Of a stretch of DNA of 64,000 bases, positions 1-10,210 are shown piece by piece. The notes under the pieces are model-generated. The model was not told where the DNA came from. It did not search any database and saw only the letters and a program-made list of their open reading frames with translations. The DNA lies in contig CAMNDY010000003.1 in assembly GCA_946535985.1 (NCBI GenBank), positions 1 to 64,000 on the forward strand, in the 5' to 3' direction. The DNA is from an uncultured Treponema sp. (lineage in GTDB: Bacteria; Spirochaetota; Spirochaetia; Treponematales; Treponemataceae). The first letter of the stretch is position 1, and each line of letters begins with the position of its first letter. A program made the position numbers and the translations under genes.

Positions 1-255
1 GAATCTGTTCTTATGCAGCATCCTGCTGTTGTTGAATGTGCTGTTACTGCAGCTCCGGACCCTGTTCGTGGTCAGGTAGTAAAGGCAACAATTGTTCTTG
101 CAAAAGGCTACACACCAAGTGATGAGCTTGTAAAAGACATTCAAAACTTTGTAAAGAAAACAACAGCACCTTATAAATATCCTCGTATCGTAGACTTTAA
201 GGATAGTCTTCCAAAGACAATTTCCGGAAAGATTATGCGAAAGGACATTAAGTAG
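1..255 (+). CDS. C-terminal end of AMP-forming acyl-CoA synthetase (partial, begins before window)
   Basis: Translation ...[23 protein letters not shown]...[27 protein letters not shown] matches the C-terminal lid domain of AMP-dependent acyl-CoA synthetases (SGKIMRK lysine motif). Confidence 0.9.
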   Translation, partial: ESVLMQHPAVVECAVTAAPDPVRGQVVKATIVLAKGYTPSDELVKDIQNFVKKTTAPYKYPRIVDFKDSLPKTISGKIMRKDIK

Positions 256-376
256 AGATTGTCGGGTCAAGCCCGACAATGACAATGTTTCGTCATATTC
301 GGGTTCAAGCCCGACAATGACAGTGTTTCATCATCTTCGGTATTGTGTCATCCTCGGGCTTGACCCGGGGATCTCT
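254..376. repeat. Cluster of three 'CGGGTCAAGCCCG'-type palindromic repeats (family C)
   Basis: gagattgtcgggtcaagcccgacaatgaca ... attcgggttcaagcccgacaatgaca ... tgtcatcctcgggcttgacccggggatctc; outer copies inverted; lies between convergent genes. Confidence 0.85.
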
Positions 377-1978
377 TTATTTTAAATACTCATACATATA
401 CCCAAAAGGATCTTCTACCATACCACAGCTATCGCCAAGTTCCATTAAAAGGCCGCCGCTTTCGTAAGAATCTTTCCATTCAGGAAGTGGATTTCCTTTT
501 GTGTCATTTCCGTTAGGGTTACCGTATTTTACAAAATTGAGCCAGTAGCTGCTCATAATTTCTTCAAGTTCATAATCACGGTCATTGTAATTTTTGCTGC
601 GGGGTACATTTTTGTAGGCATAAATTACTTCGCCAAAATGATTTGTTCCAATTTCTCCATTTTCGCGCGAAAAATAATATTCATAAACTGGACGTCTCTG
701 CGAAACTAGTGTTTTGGTCCAGCAGTCGTGAGGATAGGTAAAACATACAGCAGAAAAAGCATCTACATAAAGTTTTTTAAGCTGCTTGTTTTTCTTACTG
801 CCATATTTTTGTAAAAAATCATCTGTGTGATTTTTGAAACTTGGCTCTAACAAAGCATGAATATTATTTTTATTAACCTTTGTAAAAAATGCAAATCCAA
901 AACCTTCACGCTTATTAAAGCCGTTTAATAGGGCCTGCTCATGATTAAGACCTTTTGCATATATTTCATATGGAGTTTCCGGCAAAGCATAGCCGTCTAC
1001 GGTCATTGAATTATTTGCATATTTTGTTTTTATAAGTTTAGAGGCGGGAAGGGATCTTAACTGTAAAATATCGGAACATTTAAATTCTTTTTTAATATTT
1101 TCTCCCATCTCCAAAGCTTCTTCCATAGTCCGGAATGTATGAGGAGGATTTTTTTGAATTACACTGGAGCTTTCGCCAATTGCCCTTACAAAATATCCTT
1201 TTGTAAGAGGAGAAGCACACAAAGCATTTACAGAAGAAGAACCTGCCGATTCTCCCGCGATTGTTACGTTTGAAGGGTCTCCATCAAAAGCAGCAATATT
1301 ATTGTGAACCCATTCAAGCGCCTTTATCTGGTCTAAAAGCCCGTAGTTGCCGGTACTTCCATGTTCAGACTCTAAAGCCAGTTCTTTATCTGCAAAATAT
1401 CCAAAAATCCCGGTTCTGTAGGCTATATTTACTACAATAATTCCGTTTTTAGAAAGATTTTCACCGTCATAGTTCTGATGCCAGCTTTGACCGCTCATCA
1501 AAGATCCGCCGTGTACATAAACCAGAACAGGCCATCCGCCTTGAGGGGCTTTTTTTGCAGGCTTCCATACATTCAAATAAAGACAATCTTCGCTCATTGG
1601 GCCTTTATAAGTTCTGTCATTTTTTGAATGTGTATAAAGATTCATAAGAAAATTAAAAAATCTGCCATTTTCTTTTTGCATTGCCATTGGAGCAAAGTGA
1701 TCTGCTTCTAAAACGCCATTCCAGGGAATAACAGCCTGGGGCTCTTTCCAGCGCAATTCGCCAAGAGGAGGGGCCGCAAAGGGGATTCCTGCATAAATTT
1801 CTACAGTGCCTTCTTTGTTATAAATACCTCTGACGTCACCGCCTGTAACAGTGATAATGTCTGTACGCAGCTGAGCTTTGAGACCTGTGGGGTTTGTTTT
1901 TTCTTCTGTTGTTGCGCAGGATGAAAATAATAATGCAAAAAATAAAACAGAAATATAAAGAGTTTTAAGCTTCTTCAC
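377..1978 (-). CDS. Type B carboxylesterase, probable lipoprotein
   Basis: Lipobox-like LLFSSC, GESAGS nucleophile elbow, EDCLYLNVWKP motif. Confidence 0.9.
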   Translation of the reverse strand: MKKLKTLYISVLFFALLFSSCATTEEKTNPTGLKAQLRTDIITVTGGDVRGIYNKEGTVEIYAGIPFAAPPLGELRWKEPQAVIPWNGVLEADHFAPMAMQKENGRFFNFLMNLYTHSKNDRTYKGPMSEDCLYLNVWKPAKKAPQGGWPVLVYVHGGSLMSGQSWHQNYDGENLSKNGIIVVNIAYRTGIFGYFADKELALESEHGSTGNYGLLDQIKALEWVHNNIAAFDGDPSNVTIAGESAGSSSVNALCASPLTKGYFVRAIGESSSVIQKNPPHTFRTMEEALEMGENIKKEFKCSDILQLRSLPASKLIKTKYANNSMTVDGYALPETPYEIYAKGLNHEQALLNGFNKREGFGFAFFTKVNKNNIHALLEPSFKNHTDDFLQKYGSKKNKQLKKLYVDAFSAVCFTYPHDCWTKTLVSQRRPVYEYYFSRENGEIGTNHFGEVIYAYKNVPRSKNYNDRDYELEEIMSSYWLNFVKYGNPNGNDTKGNPLPEWKDSYESGGLLMELGDSCGMVEDPFGYMYEYLK

Positions 1979-1979
1979 T

Positions 1980-3860
1980 CTAAACCTTAAATAATCCTAC
2001 CTGTTCTTCGATTATATCTACCGAAGCTGTATTGTGAGTAGCAGAATCTTTTACTTCCTGAACAGATTCCTTTAGATGCATTGTTGCAATTACACCATCC
2101 TGTACAGCTTTTAAAGTAGATTCCGAAGCAGTTACTACAGTGCGCATGAATTCACGTACCTGAGTAGCATCTTCGGCCTGTGTCTGGGCAAGATCATTTA
2201 CCGCATGAACGGCATCTACTACAGTTACTGTTGCCTGTTGAGTTTCGGCAGCACCAATTTTCTGTTCTTCCATTGCAGCAGAAATTTCTTCTACAAAGTT
2301 TGCAGTTTCTTCAACCTTTTTAGAAATATTTGCAAACGCTTCTCCCGCAGAGTTGATTGTTTCTACACCGTTATCGATTGTAACAATCATATCCTGAATG
2401 TGTTCCTGAATATTTCTTGCACTCTTAGCCGATGATTCTGCAAGGTTACGAACTTCTTCGGCAACAACAGCAAATCCGGCACCAAAATCTCCGGCGTGGG
2501 CAGCTTCGATTGCGGCGTTCATAGAAAGCAGGTTAGTCTGACTTGCAAGATTTTTGATGATATTAACAAATTCCTGTACTTCGGAAGAAGACTTTTGAAT
2601 TTCCTGCATGGTTTTAATGGCATTTTCAATGGATTCACGTCCTTCCTGACTTTTAAGAGTAAGAATTTCGGCAGATCCTCTTGCTTTTTCTGCGGTATCG
2701 GCAACGGAACCAATATTTGCAGTCATTTCCGTTACAGAAGAAGAAATTGTAGCAACAGAATTTGACTGTTCTGCAAGATGTTCCCTTATATTGCGTATAC
2801 TTTTTGCAAGTCTTGAAATATTTTTATCGGCTTCCAATACAAGATTATTCTGTTCGCTTGAATTGTTATTGATTTTTTCAAGCATAGTGCTAAAGTCTTC
2901 AATTGCATTTGATGAATTAAATACAGAAGCATTAATGATTTTTGATGTATAAGAAACACTTTCTGTAGAATCAATAAGTCCTTTAATCATTATAGAAAGC
3001 TTATCAATCATCTGGTTAATAGAAGTTGTAAGAACACCAAAATCATCAAGAATTGTAATATCAATACGATGTTTAAGGTCTCCTTCTTTAGCAATTTCTT
3101 CCATAACTTCAGAAGCATGTCTCATTCGCTTTGTAAGTCCAAAAATGATTACAAGGAAAGGATATCCGGCCAGGATTATCGAAAGCACAAAACAAAGAAC
3201 ACCTTTTTTCATCCACATACTTTCATCAGGGAACTGGAAAGAACCATAAAGGGTACAAAGCATATTTACAGAAACAAATACAAGGGTAACAAAGAAGGTC
3301 ATTGTAAGGATGCTTGTAAGGGTCATGGAACGATATTTTTTAAGGTTTGCTACCGACTGGATTTTTAAAAGGGAACGTGGCTTTGCCAGAATGGAATCAA
3401 GACCATTTACTGTAGACATGCAGGAAATACCGCCAAAAGCAACTGCCTGGGCAACAATTAAAACTGCACGTACAAGGATATATTCTGCGCGTCCTGCGTG
3501 AATACCATCCCAAACCATATATACCTGGCCTACAAAAAAGCCTATAAAATTAGCACTGATTGTCAAAATATTGAGTTTTCTGTAGGTATCAAGACACTTT
3601 TTAGTTTCGTCTTCGGTTGGAGTATAATCTTCTGTTTTGATTTTTTTAAGAATCTGATCAAAAGGTCTGCAGAAAAACCAGGCAATAATAAGTACAACTA
3701 CAAGCAGAAAAACAGATACTGCCATGTTGATTGCAAATCCACCAATAAACATCTCTTCCGGAGTATTATAAATAAAATCCAGTGCAAAAAAACGAAGGAA
3801 GAGTACACTAATCTCCGTGGCTACACTTAATAAAATAGCATATGATAAAAATACTGTCAT
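1980..3860 (-). CDS. Methyl-accepting chemotaxis protein with N-terminal transmembrane segments and HAMP
   Basis: MCP hairpin tip (NLASQTNLLSMNAAIEAAHAGDFGAGFAVVAEEVRNLAESSAKSARNI), multiple N-terminal TM helices. Confidence 0.93.
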   Translation of the reverse strand: MTVFLSYAILLSVATEISVLFLRFFALDFIYNTPEEMFIGGFAINMAVSVFLLVVVLIIAWFFCRPFDQILKKIKTEDYTPTEDETKKCLDTYRKLNILTISANFIGFFVGQVYMVWDGIHAGRAEYILVRAVLIVAQAVAFGGISCMSTVNGLDSILAKPRSLLKIQSVANLKKYRSMTLTSILTMTFFVTLVFVSVNMLCTLYGSFQFPDESMWMKKGVLCFVLSIILAGYPFLVIIFGLTKRMRHASEVMEEIAKEGDLKHRIDITILDDFGVLTTSINQMIDKLSIMIKGLIDSTESVSYTSKIINASVFNSSNAIEDFSTMLEKINNNSSEQNNLVLEADKNISRLAKSIRNIREHLAEQSNSVATISSSVTEMTANIGSVADTAEKARGSAEILTLKSQEGRESIENAIKTMQEIQKSSSEVQEFVNIIKNLASQTNLLSMNAAIEAAHAGDFGAGFAVVAEEVRNLAESSAKSARNIQEHIQDMIVTIDNGVETINSAGEAFANISKKVEETANFVEEISAAMEEQKIGAAETQQATVTVVDAVHAVNDLAQTQAEDATQVREFMRTVVTASESTLKAVQDGVIATMHLKESVQEVKDSATHNTASVDIIEEQVGLFKV

Positions 3861-3932
3861 AATATTATAATTATATAATGAAAATATGATTCTGTCGAAT
3901 TAAAAAATAAATCTCTAAAAAATAAAAAGATT

Positions 3933-4094
3933 CTAAAAAATAATATGCGCGAGGGAGAGGACTGGTTTTCAAAAACCTTCTACAGTGCGGCCGCGAGAGC
4001 GGCCATGTATATAATTACAGGGGCACTGTAGCGGTAGGCGGCTAGCCGCCGGTTTTGAAAATCAGTACTCGACCGGGAGCATATTATTTTTTAG
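3933..4094. repeat. Structured palindromic intergenic element, family A copy 1
   Basis: Outer arms ctaaaaaataatatgc / gcatattattttttag; inner ggcggctagccgcc and gcggccgcgagagcggcc hairpins; shares core with 27359-27500. Confidence 0.8.
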
Positions 4095-4213
4095 CACCAG
4101 ATTTCATTTTTTTTATAAATCTATTCTTATATATTATTAAGCTGTTTATTGTAAAAATCCCGATATTTTGATATATTATTTAACACATTTTGACAGTTTT
4201 TTAGGGGAAACAA

Positions 4214-6523
4214 ATGAACAGAAGACTTATTACTGCTGCTTTGCCATATGTTAATAATATTCCACATTTAGGAAATATAATTCAGTCGCTTTCGGGGGAT
4301 GTTTTTGCACGCTTTTGTCGCAGCAGAGGCTACGATACTCTTTATGTCTGCGGTGTAGATGAATACGGAACTGCTACAGAAACTAAGGCTCTTGAAGAAA
4401 AAAAGGATCCTCGTTCTCTTTGTAATCATTATTATCAGGAACATACAAAGATTTATAAATGGTTCAATATCAACTTTGATAAATTCGGCCGTACTTCAAA
4501 CCCTCAGTGTACAGAAATTACACAGGGACTTTTTAACGACCTTGATAAAGCTGGTTTTATTAAAGAGCATGTAAACAAGCAGCTTTATTGTCCTCACTGT
4601 AATATGTTCTTAGCAGACCGTTATGTAGACGGAACCTGTCCAAAGTGTGGTTACGAAAAGGCAAGGGGAGACCAGTGCGACAAGTGCGGAAGCCTTCTTG
4701 ACCCTATTGAACTTAAAGAACCTAAATGTCATACCTGTGGTTCAACTCCGGAAGTTCGCGAAACAAAGCATCTTTACATTGACCTTCCTGCCATGAGCGG
4801 TAAACTCAACGAATGGATGGATAAGGCAAGTGTTGAAGGCCGCTGGTCAGACAATGCTATCAATATGTCAAAAGCCTGGATCCGCGATGGACTTCAGGAA
4901 CGCGCTATTACCCGTGACCTTAAATGGGGAATTCCGGTTCCAAAGGAAGGCTACGAAAATAAAGTATTCTACGTATGGTTCAACGCCCCAATAGGCTATA
5001 TTTCTATTACAAAACAGCTGGCAGACGAACTTGAAAAATCAGGCCGTGGAACTTTTGACTGGAAGAGCTGGTGGATTCCTTCTGAGTCCGAAGAAGCAAA
5101 GGGTAAGCCAAAGGTAGATCTTTTCCAGTTTATCGGTAAAGACAATATTCCTTTCCACACTGTAATTTTCCCTTGTACACTGCTGGGCTCTCCTCACGAA
5201 TGGACAAAGCTTCATCACATGTCTTCTACAGAATTCTTAAACTACGAAGACGGAAAATTCTCTAAGAGTCTTGGAATCGGAGTATTCGGTTCAGACGCAA
5301 TAGAAACAGGAATTCCTGCCGACGCCTGGCGTTTCTACATTTTCTATAACCGCCCGGAAAAACAGGACTACCAGTTTACCTGGAAAGACTTTATGGAAAA
5401 GCTCAACGGTGAACTTATCGGTAACCTTGGAAACCTTGTAAACCGCACACTCTTATTTGTAAATAAATACTACGAAGGAAAAATCCCTGATGCTCCTGTA
5501 GATGAAGAACTCTGGACAAAAGTCCGCGAACTTGAAAAGAAGGCTACAGATTATCTTGAATGGGCAGAGCTTAAGGATGCCTTCCACACAATGTTTGAAA
5601 TTTCTGATATCTGTAATAAAAAGTTCCAGGCAACAGAACCTTGGAAGGCACGTACAGAAAATCCTGCTCTTGCAGAAAGCCTTATTCATAACCTCTGCTA
5701 TGTAATCAAAGATCTTATGATTATGATGAATCCATACATGCCTGAATATACTCAGAAAATCATTAGCTACTTTGGTAAGTCGATCGAAGAAAAGAAGGTT
5801 GGTACAGAAACAAAGCCTGGTCTTAACTGGAATGATCTTGGAGTAACAGAAGGCCTTTCAACAGTAGGTCCAACAGAAGTATTCTTCAAACCTCTTGACC
5901 AGAAATCAATGCTTGCCTTCCGCGAAAAGTTCAGCGGTAAACAGCAGAAAGAAGAAGCTAAGGCTGCCAAAAAACAGGAAAAGAAAGCTCATGCAGAACT
6001 TAAAGCTCTTCCTCTGGACCAGCAGGCTGCTTTCTTCAATGCAAACATTGAACTTAAGGTTGCAAAAATTGTTGATGTAAAACCAAATCCGGAAGGCGAA
6101 AAGCTTTATATCGAAACTCTTGATGATGGTAGCGGCACTCCACGCACAATTCAGTCGGGCTTACGCATGTATCTTAAAGAAGAAGAGCTTTTGGGCAAAC
6201 ATGTAATAATAGCCGCAAACCTTGCTCCTCGTACAATGCGCGGAATCGAAAGCCGTGGTATGCTTCTTGCCGGAGACTACAAGGATGAAAACGGAAAAGA
6301 ATGTGTAGAAGTTCTTGACGCAGGATGGGCTGAGCCGGGAACTCCTGTAATTCTTGAATGTGCAGATCCTGCAGCTGCTAAAAAGCAGGAAATCAACATT
6401 AACGAATTCTTCAGTGTTCAGATTAAAGCTGTTGATGGAAAAGTTCAGATTGCAGGAAAGAATTTACTTGCAAATGGCAGAGAAGTCGTTACAATTAAAG
6501 CATTAAATAGTGATATAGGATAA
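4214..6523 (+). CDS. metG: Methionyl-tRNA synthetase with C-terminal tRNA-binding domain
   Basis: TAALPYVNNIPHLGNI, FSKSLGIG (KMSKS-like) and C-terminal OB-fold tRNA-binding domain (VDVKPNPEGEKLYIETLDDG). Confidence 0.97.
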   Translation: MNRRLITAALPYVNNIPHLGNIIQSLSGDVFARFCRSRGYDTLYVCGVDEYGTATETKALEEKKDPRSLCNHYYQEHTKIYKWFNINFDKFGRTSNPQCTEITQGLFNDLDKAGFIKEHVNKQLYCPHCNMFLADRYVDGTCPKCGYEKARGDQCDKCGSLLDPIELKEPKCHTCGSTPEVRETKHLYIDLPAMSGKLNEWMDKASVEGRWSDNAINMSKAWIRDGLQERAITRDLKWGIPVPKEGYENKVFYVWFNAPIGYISITKQLADELEKSGRGTFDWKSWWIPSESEEAKGKPKVDLFQFIGKDNIPFHTVIFPCTLLGSPHEWTKLHHMSSTEFLNYEDGKFSKSLGIGVFGSDAIETGIPADAWRFYIFYNRPEKQDYQFTWKDFMEKLNGELIGNLGNLVNRTLLFVNKYYEGKIPDAPVDEELWTKVRELEKKATDYLEWAELKDAFHTMFEISDICNKKFQATEPWKARTENPALAESLIHNLCYVIKDLMIMMNPYMPEYTQKIISYFGKSIEEKKVGTETKPGLNWNDLGVTEGLSTVGPTEVFFKPLDQKSMLAFREKFSGKQQKEEAKAAKKQEKKAHAELKALPLDQQAAFFNANIELKVAKIVDVKPNPEGEKLYIETLDDGSGTPRTIQSGLRMYLKEEELLGKHVIIAANLAPRTMRGIESRGMLLAGDYKDENGKECVEVLDAGWAEPGTPVILECADPAAAKKQEININEFFSVQIKAVDGKVQIAGKNLLANGREVVTIKALNSDIG

Positions 6524-7890
6524 TGACAAGAGAAATATTAAACGCAGTAAATATTAGTCTCGATGGTTATAGTGTACTTATATCACTCATTATTGCTATT
6601 TCTATTTTATCTATAAAACAAATAGACACTTCTACAAGATGGTTCGCATTTACAAATGTTGCAGCAATTGTCTTTGGACTTTCGGACCTTGTAATGTGGG
6701 TTAGTGAAGGTACCGATGTTACATGGAAGCTTATTGTTTTACCTATATCATCCTGGGTATTTTACGTTTCGGGTATCTTTCTCTTTCTCTTTTATATCCG
6801 TTATGTCTATGATTATTATTGTAACTTTGAAAAGCTCAATAAAAAGTGGTGGTACTTCTGTGTAATAATGGTTTCTTTGTATCTGATTGGTGTATGTATC
6901 TCTCCATTTACAAGTTTCTTTTACACAATCGACGAATTTAATGTTTATCACCGCGGTAAGTTTTTCCCGATTTCTGTTGGTATTGAACTTTTACTTTATT
7001 TTGAAGTTTTATTCCTTGTACTTAAATTCCGTAAAAAGATTACAAATATGGAAAATATCGGTTTTGCATCCTTTATTTTCTGTCCATTTATTACTCAGAT
7101 AATTCAGATTGCTAATTACGGTATTGCCCTTAACAGTCTTGGTCTTACAATTTCCTTCTTCATTATTTATATAAATGTAAACAACCAGATTAAGACAAAG
7201 CTTCATAAAACAGAAAAAGAATTAAAGGTTATTGATAATAAGAAAACTGATTTGTTAAGCAATACAATATATAATCTTGCAAATCTGATTGAATTCAGCG
7301 AAATGGGAAGCCAGCATGTAAAGCGTGTTACTTTATACTCAAGAGCTCTTGCCAATGCATGCAAAAAAAATGGACTTTACGAGAATATCATTGATGAAAA
7401 TTTTATAAGAAACATAGAAAAAACTTCTTCGGTTCATGATATTGGAAATTCTGCAGTTCCTCGTTCTATTTTATCAAAGCCTTCTAAAGTTACACCGGAA
7501 GAATTCGAAATTATTAAAAATCACACTCTGGTTGGCAGCGATATTGTAAATCAGATTTTAGCAATAGGGCATGAACGTGATTTTATTAAAATGACAGCAG
7601 ATATTTGTAAATATCATCATGAACGCTGGGATGGAAAGGGCTATCCCGAAAAACTTAAAGGTAAGGAAATTCCTTTGTGTGCAAGAATTGTCAGTCTTGT
7701 CGATGCGTTTGATGCACTTACAACAACCCGCTGCTATAAAAAGGCTGTCTCTTTTGACGAAGCCTTTAGGGTAATTGATAATGAAAGTGGTAAGCAGTTT
7801 GATCCTGAACTTGTTATGGAATTCTTAAAATTAAAAAGGCAGATTAAAGCAATTTTAAATACATATTCCGACACTTCTTATGAGGAATAA
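6523..7890 (+). CDS. HD-GYP domain protein with N-terminal 7TM-like sensor region
   Basis: VHDIGNSAVP, YHHERWDGKGYPEKLKG, VSLVDAFDALTTTRCYKKA motifs; hydrophobic N-terminus. Confidence 0.9.
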   Translation: MTREILNAVNISLDGYSVLISLIIAISILSIKQIDTSTRWFAFTNVAAIVFGLSDLVMWVSEGTDVTWKLIVLPISSWVFYVSGIFLFLFYIRYVYDYYCNFEKLNKKWWYFCVIMVSLYLIGVCISPFTSFFYTIDEFNVYHRGKFFPISVGIELLLYFEVLFLVLKFRKKITNMENIGFASFIFCPFITQIIQIANYGIALNSLGLTISFFIIYINVNNQIKTKLHKTEKELKVIDNKKTDLLSNTIYNLANLIEFSEMGSQHVKRVTLYSRALANACKKNGLYENIIDENFIRNIEKTSSVHDIGNSAVPRSILSKPSKVTPEEFEIIKNHTLVGSDIVNQILAIGHERDFIKMTADICKYHHERWDGKGYPEKLKGKEIPLCARIVSLVDAFDALTTTRCYKKAVSFDEAFRVIDNESGKQFDPELVMEFLKLKRQIKAILNTYSDTSYEE

Positions 7891-7893
7891 TTA

Positions 7894-9042
7894 ATGTTCA
7901 AAGTACAAGTAAAAAAAATAGACTCAAGCATACATACAAATGATGGAAGTTTTTTGCAAACTCCATTCTGGTGCGAATTTAAAGCACGTCATGGCTGGAC
8001 TTACAGACGTTTTGCCTTAAATATTGAATACGAAGATGCCCAAAAAGATTTTGAAGTTTCTGTTTTAAATCGTGATTTTGCAAAGGGTAAGTTTTCTATT
8101 GCCTATATTCCTTTATTTCCAAAGCTTCCTTTTGATACAAAGCAAGTTAATGCAAATGATCAGACAATTGAGTTTGCAGCTTTTTTGCATGATATAGCAA
8201 TTGCATTAAAAGAATTTTTGCCTTCAAATACAATTGCAATTCGCTTTGATCCGGATGTAAGCTTCGATGATTTAATGGAATGTTATGCCTATAATAAGGG
8301 CTTAAAAATTGTAAGCTTTGCCGACAAGCTTGGACTACGCAAAAACCGGGTAGATATTCAGCCTCCTGATACAACGCTTGTAGATTTGACCAGAAGCACA
8401 GATGAAATACTGGAAGGCATGCATTCCAAGTGGCGTTACAATATTCGTTTGAGCGCAAAAAAGGGCGTTGTAATTCACAAATATGATGGAAAAAGTCTTA
8501 ACTTGTTAGAAAAAATAGACAAATTCTACGAACTTACAAAAGAAACCAATGCCCGCGATGGAAATTCAAGCCACGCAAAAGAATATTATTTAGATTTAAT
8601 TCGTTCAAGTGCTCAAGAAATTGCAGAAGGAAAAGATGTTCCCCAGATTAATCTTTATATTGCAGAACACGAAGGCGATGAAATTGCGGCAATTATGACT
8701 TTATTCAGTCATGATGAGGCTGTTTATCTTTATGGAGCCAGCAGCAATCATAAACGTAATCTTATGCCGAATCATCTTTTGCAATGGACAGCCATGCAGG
8801 ATGCAAAAGCCTACGGTTCAAAATATTACGACATGTACGGAATGCCACCGGAAGGTCAGGACGAAAATCATCCCATGCACGGACTTTATATGTTCAAGGC
8901 AAACTTTGGTGGCCGCATAATTCACAGGCTTGGCAGCTGGGATATGCCTTTAAGACCATTTTATTACAAACTTTACAGCATGGCCGAAGGAGCCAGAGCC
9001 TTTTGGTTTAAAAAGATTGTGAAGAAGCTGCACGGTAGATAA
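7894..9042 (+). CDS. FemAB/FemX-like aminoacyltransferase (peptidoglycan bridge formation family)
   Basis: PFWCEFKARHGW, SKWRYNIRLSAKKGV, VYLYGASSNHKRNLMPNHLLQWTAMQDAKAYGSKYYDMYG typical of the FemAB family. Confidence 0.85.
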   Translation: MFKVQVKKIDSSIHTNDGSFLQTPFWCEFKARHGWTYRRFALNIEYEDAQKDFEVSVLNRDFAKGKFSIAYIPLFPKLPFDTKQVNANDQTIEFAAFLHDIAIALKEFLPSNTIAIRFDPDVSFDDLMECYAYNKGLKIVSFADKLGLRKNRVDIQPPDTTLVDLTRSTDEILEGMHSKWRYNIRLSAKKGVVIHKYDGKSLNLLEKIDKFYELTKETNARDGNSSHAKEYYLDLIRSSAQEIAEGKDVPQINLYIAEHEGDEIAAIMTLFSHDEAVYLYGASSNHKRNLMPNHLLQWTAMQDAKAYGSKYYDMYGMPPEGQDENHPMHGLYMFKANFGGRIIHRLGSWDMPLRPFYYKLYSMAEGARAFWFKKIVKKLHGR

Positions 9043-10207
9043 TTTCGCAGTAACCTTTTTCCCGTTCCTGTTTTGCAGCTTTATTTTCTATTTGAGAAAG
9101 GAATAAAATGTTTTCGTCCTGAGAAAGTTTTTCAAGCTCTTCTTCCGTCTGCAGAGGGATTTTTTTATTTACAACATCCTTTAACTCTATTTTTTCAAGG
9201 CCAGTTGTAACTGCTTTAAAGATATATTCATAAAAGTTCATTCCTGCCGAAGCAGCATAGGTTGTTGTCATTCCGCTGAGCCGGGGATTTATTTCGATTA
9301 TATACCATTTTTCATTGCTAAAAATCAAATCTACCTGGGCATAGCCGTCGAGTTTCAGGCATTGAGCAAGTCGTAATAATTCTTTTTTTAATTCATCGAG
9401 TTTATATTCCGGTGCTCTTACAGGACCTGTTTTCTGGCATAATTTGGGGCTTGTAATTCCATATTGATTTACACTTAGAGTAAAGGGCGGCATTATCGTG
9501 TAATTTCCATTTGAACCGTATATTTCTGCACCAAACTGCTGACCCTGTAAGAATTTTTCTATGAGACGGTTAGAGTTATTTTTTTTGGAGTTGAGGTAGC
9601 CGTAGGCCTCGCTGTAAGAGTTTACAACTGTCATTCCATAAGAGCTTAGCCCGACTGGATTTTTTATAATCAGCGGATATTCCATTTCTTTAAGCTGACG
9701 GTAAACGCTTTCTTTATAAACATTATCGCAAACTTCTGCCTGATTTCCTGCGCAGAAGAACAAATCGTGGTCGACAAAAAGGCCCGGAGCGTGATTAAAG
9801 CCATTTGCTTGAAAAAAAGCCGCAGTTCTGTATTTATCAAAGCATAAAAGGGCAGTTTCTTTACTGTGGCAGATTGTTTTTACACCGGCCTGGCGTAATT
9901 CATCAGCAATAAAAGAATCTTTTAGAGGAAGCCAGTCGTAAGGGGTAATCCAGAAAGAGGCGGCAATTGCAAGATCAGGCTTTAATTCAAGGATTTTTTT
10001 TGCAAATTCTTTTGTATCGTAGGTGTCAACAAGGATACAATTTGACGGCATGAACATTGCAGGCTTTTGTGAAAGGGCAAAAAATGTGTGTTCCTTATAA
10101 GAACTACTAAAATCCTGCCATAATTTATCAAAAGAAGGAAAGGTTTTATTAATAAAACTTTGCTCTTCGTAATAATTTGAGTTTGAACTGTAAAAAACTA
10201 TGCGCAT
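9008..10207 (-). CDS. ATP-grasp domain protein (carboxylate-amine/thiol ligase-like)
   Basis: YPLIIKNPVGLSSYGMTVV, LDGYAQVDLIFSNEKWYIIEINPRLSGMTT ATP-grasp motifs; overlaps the 3' end of the convergent FemAB gene by 35 bp. Confidence 0.85.
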   Translation of the reverse strand: MRIVFYSSNSNYYEEQSFINKTFPSFDKLWQDFSSSYKEHTFFALSQKPAMFMPSNCILVDTYDTKEFAKKILELKPDLAIAASFWITPYDWLPLKDSFIADELRQAGVKTICHSKETALLCFDKYRTAAFFQANGFNHAPGLFVDHDLFFCAGNQAEVCDNVYKESVYRQLKEMEYPLIIKNPVGLSSYGMTVVNSYSEAYGYLNSKKNNSNRLIEKFLQGQQFGAEIYGSNGNYTIMPPFTLSVNQYGITSPKLCQKTGPVRAPEYKLDELKKELLRLAQCLKLDGYAQVDLIFSNEKWYIIEINPRLSGMTTTYAASAGMNFYEYIFKAVTTGLEKIELKDVVNKKIPLQTEEELEKLSQDENILFLSQIENKAAKQEREKGYCEIIYRAASSQSF

Positions 10208-10210
10208 ACT

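Noticed and set aside
254-376. CRISPR-array interpretation of spaced repeats
   Set aside because: Repeats are inverted and short with irregular, related spacers; no cas genes in the window.
3933-4094. Integron attC-site interpretation of family A (treponemal integrons are known)
   Set aside because: No GTTRRRY/RYYYAAC end boxes, no cassette array or integrase in the window; conserved blocks are internal, not terminal.
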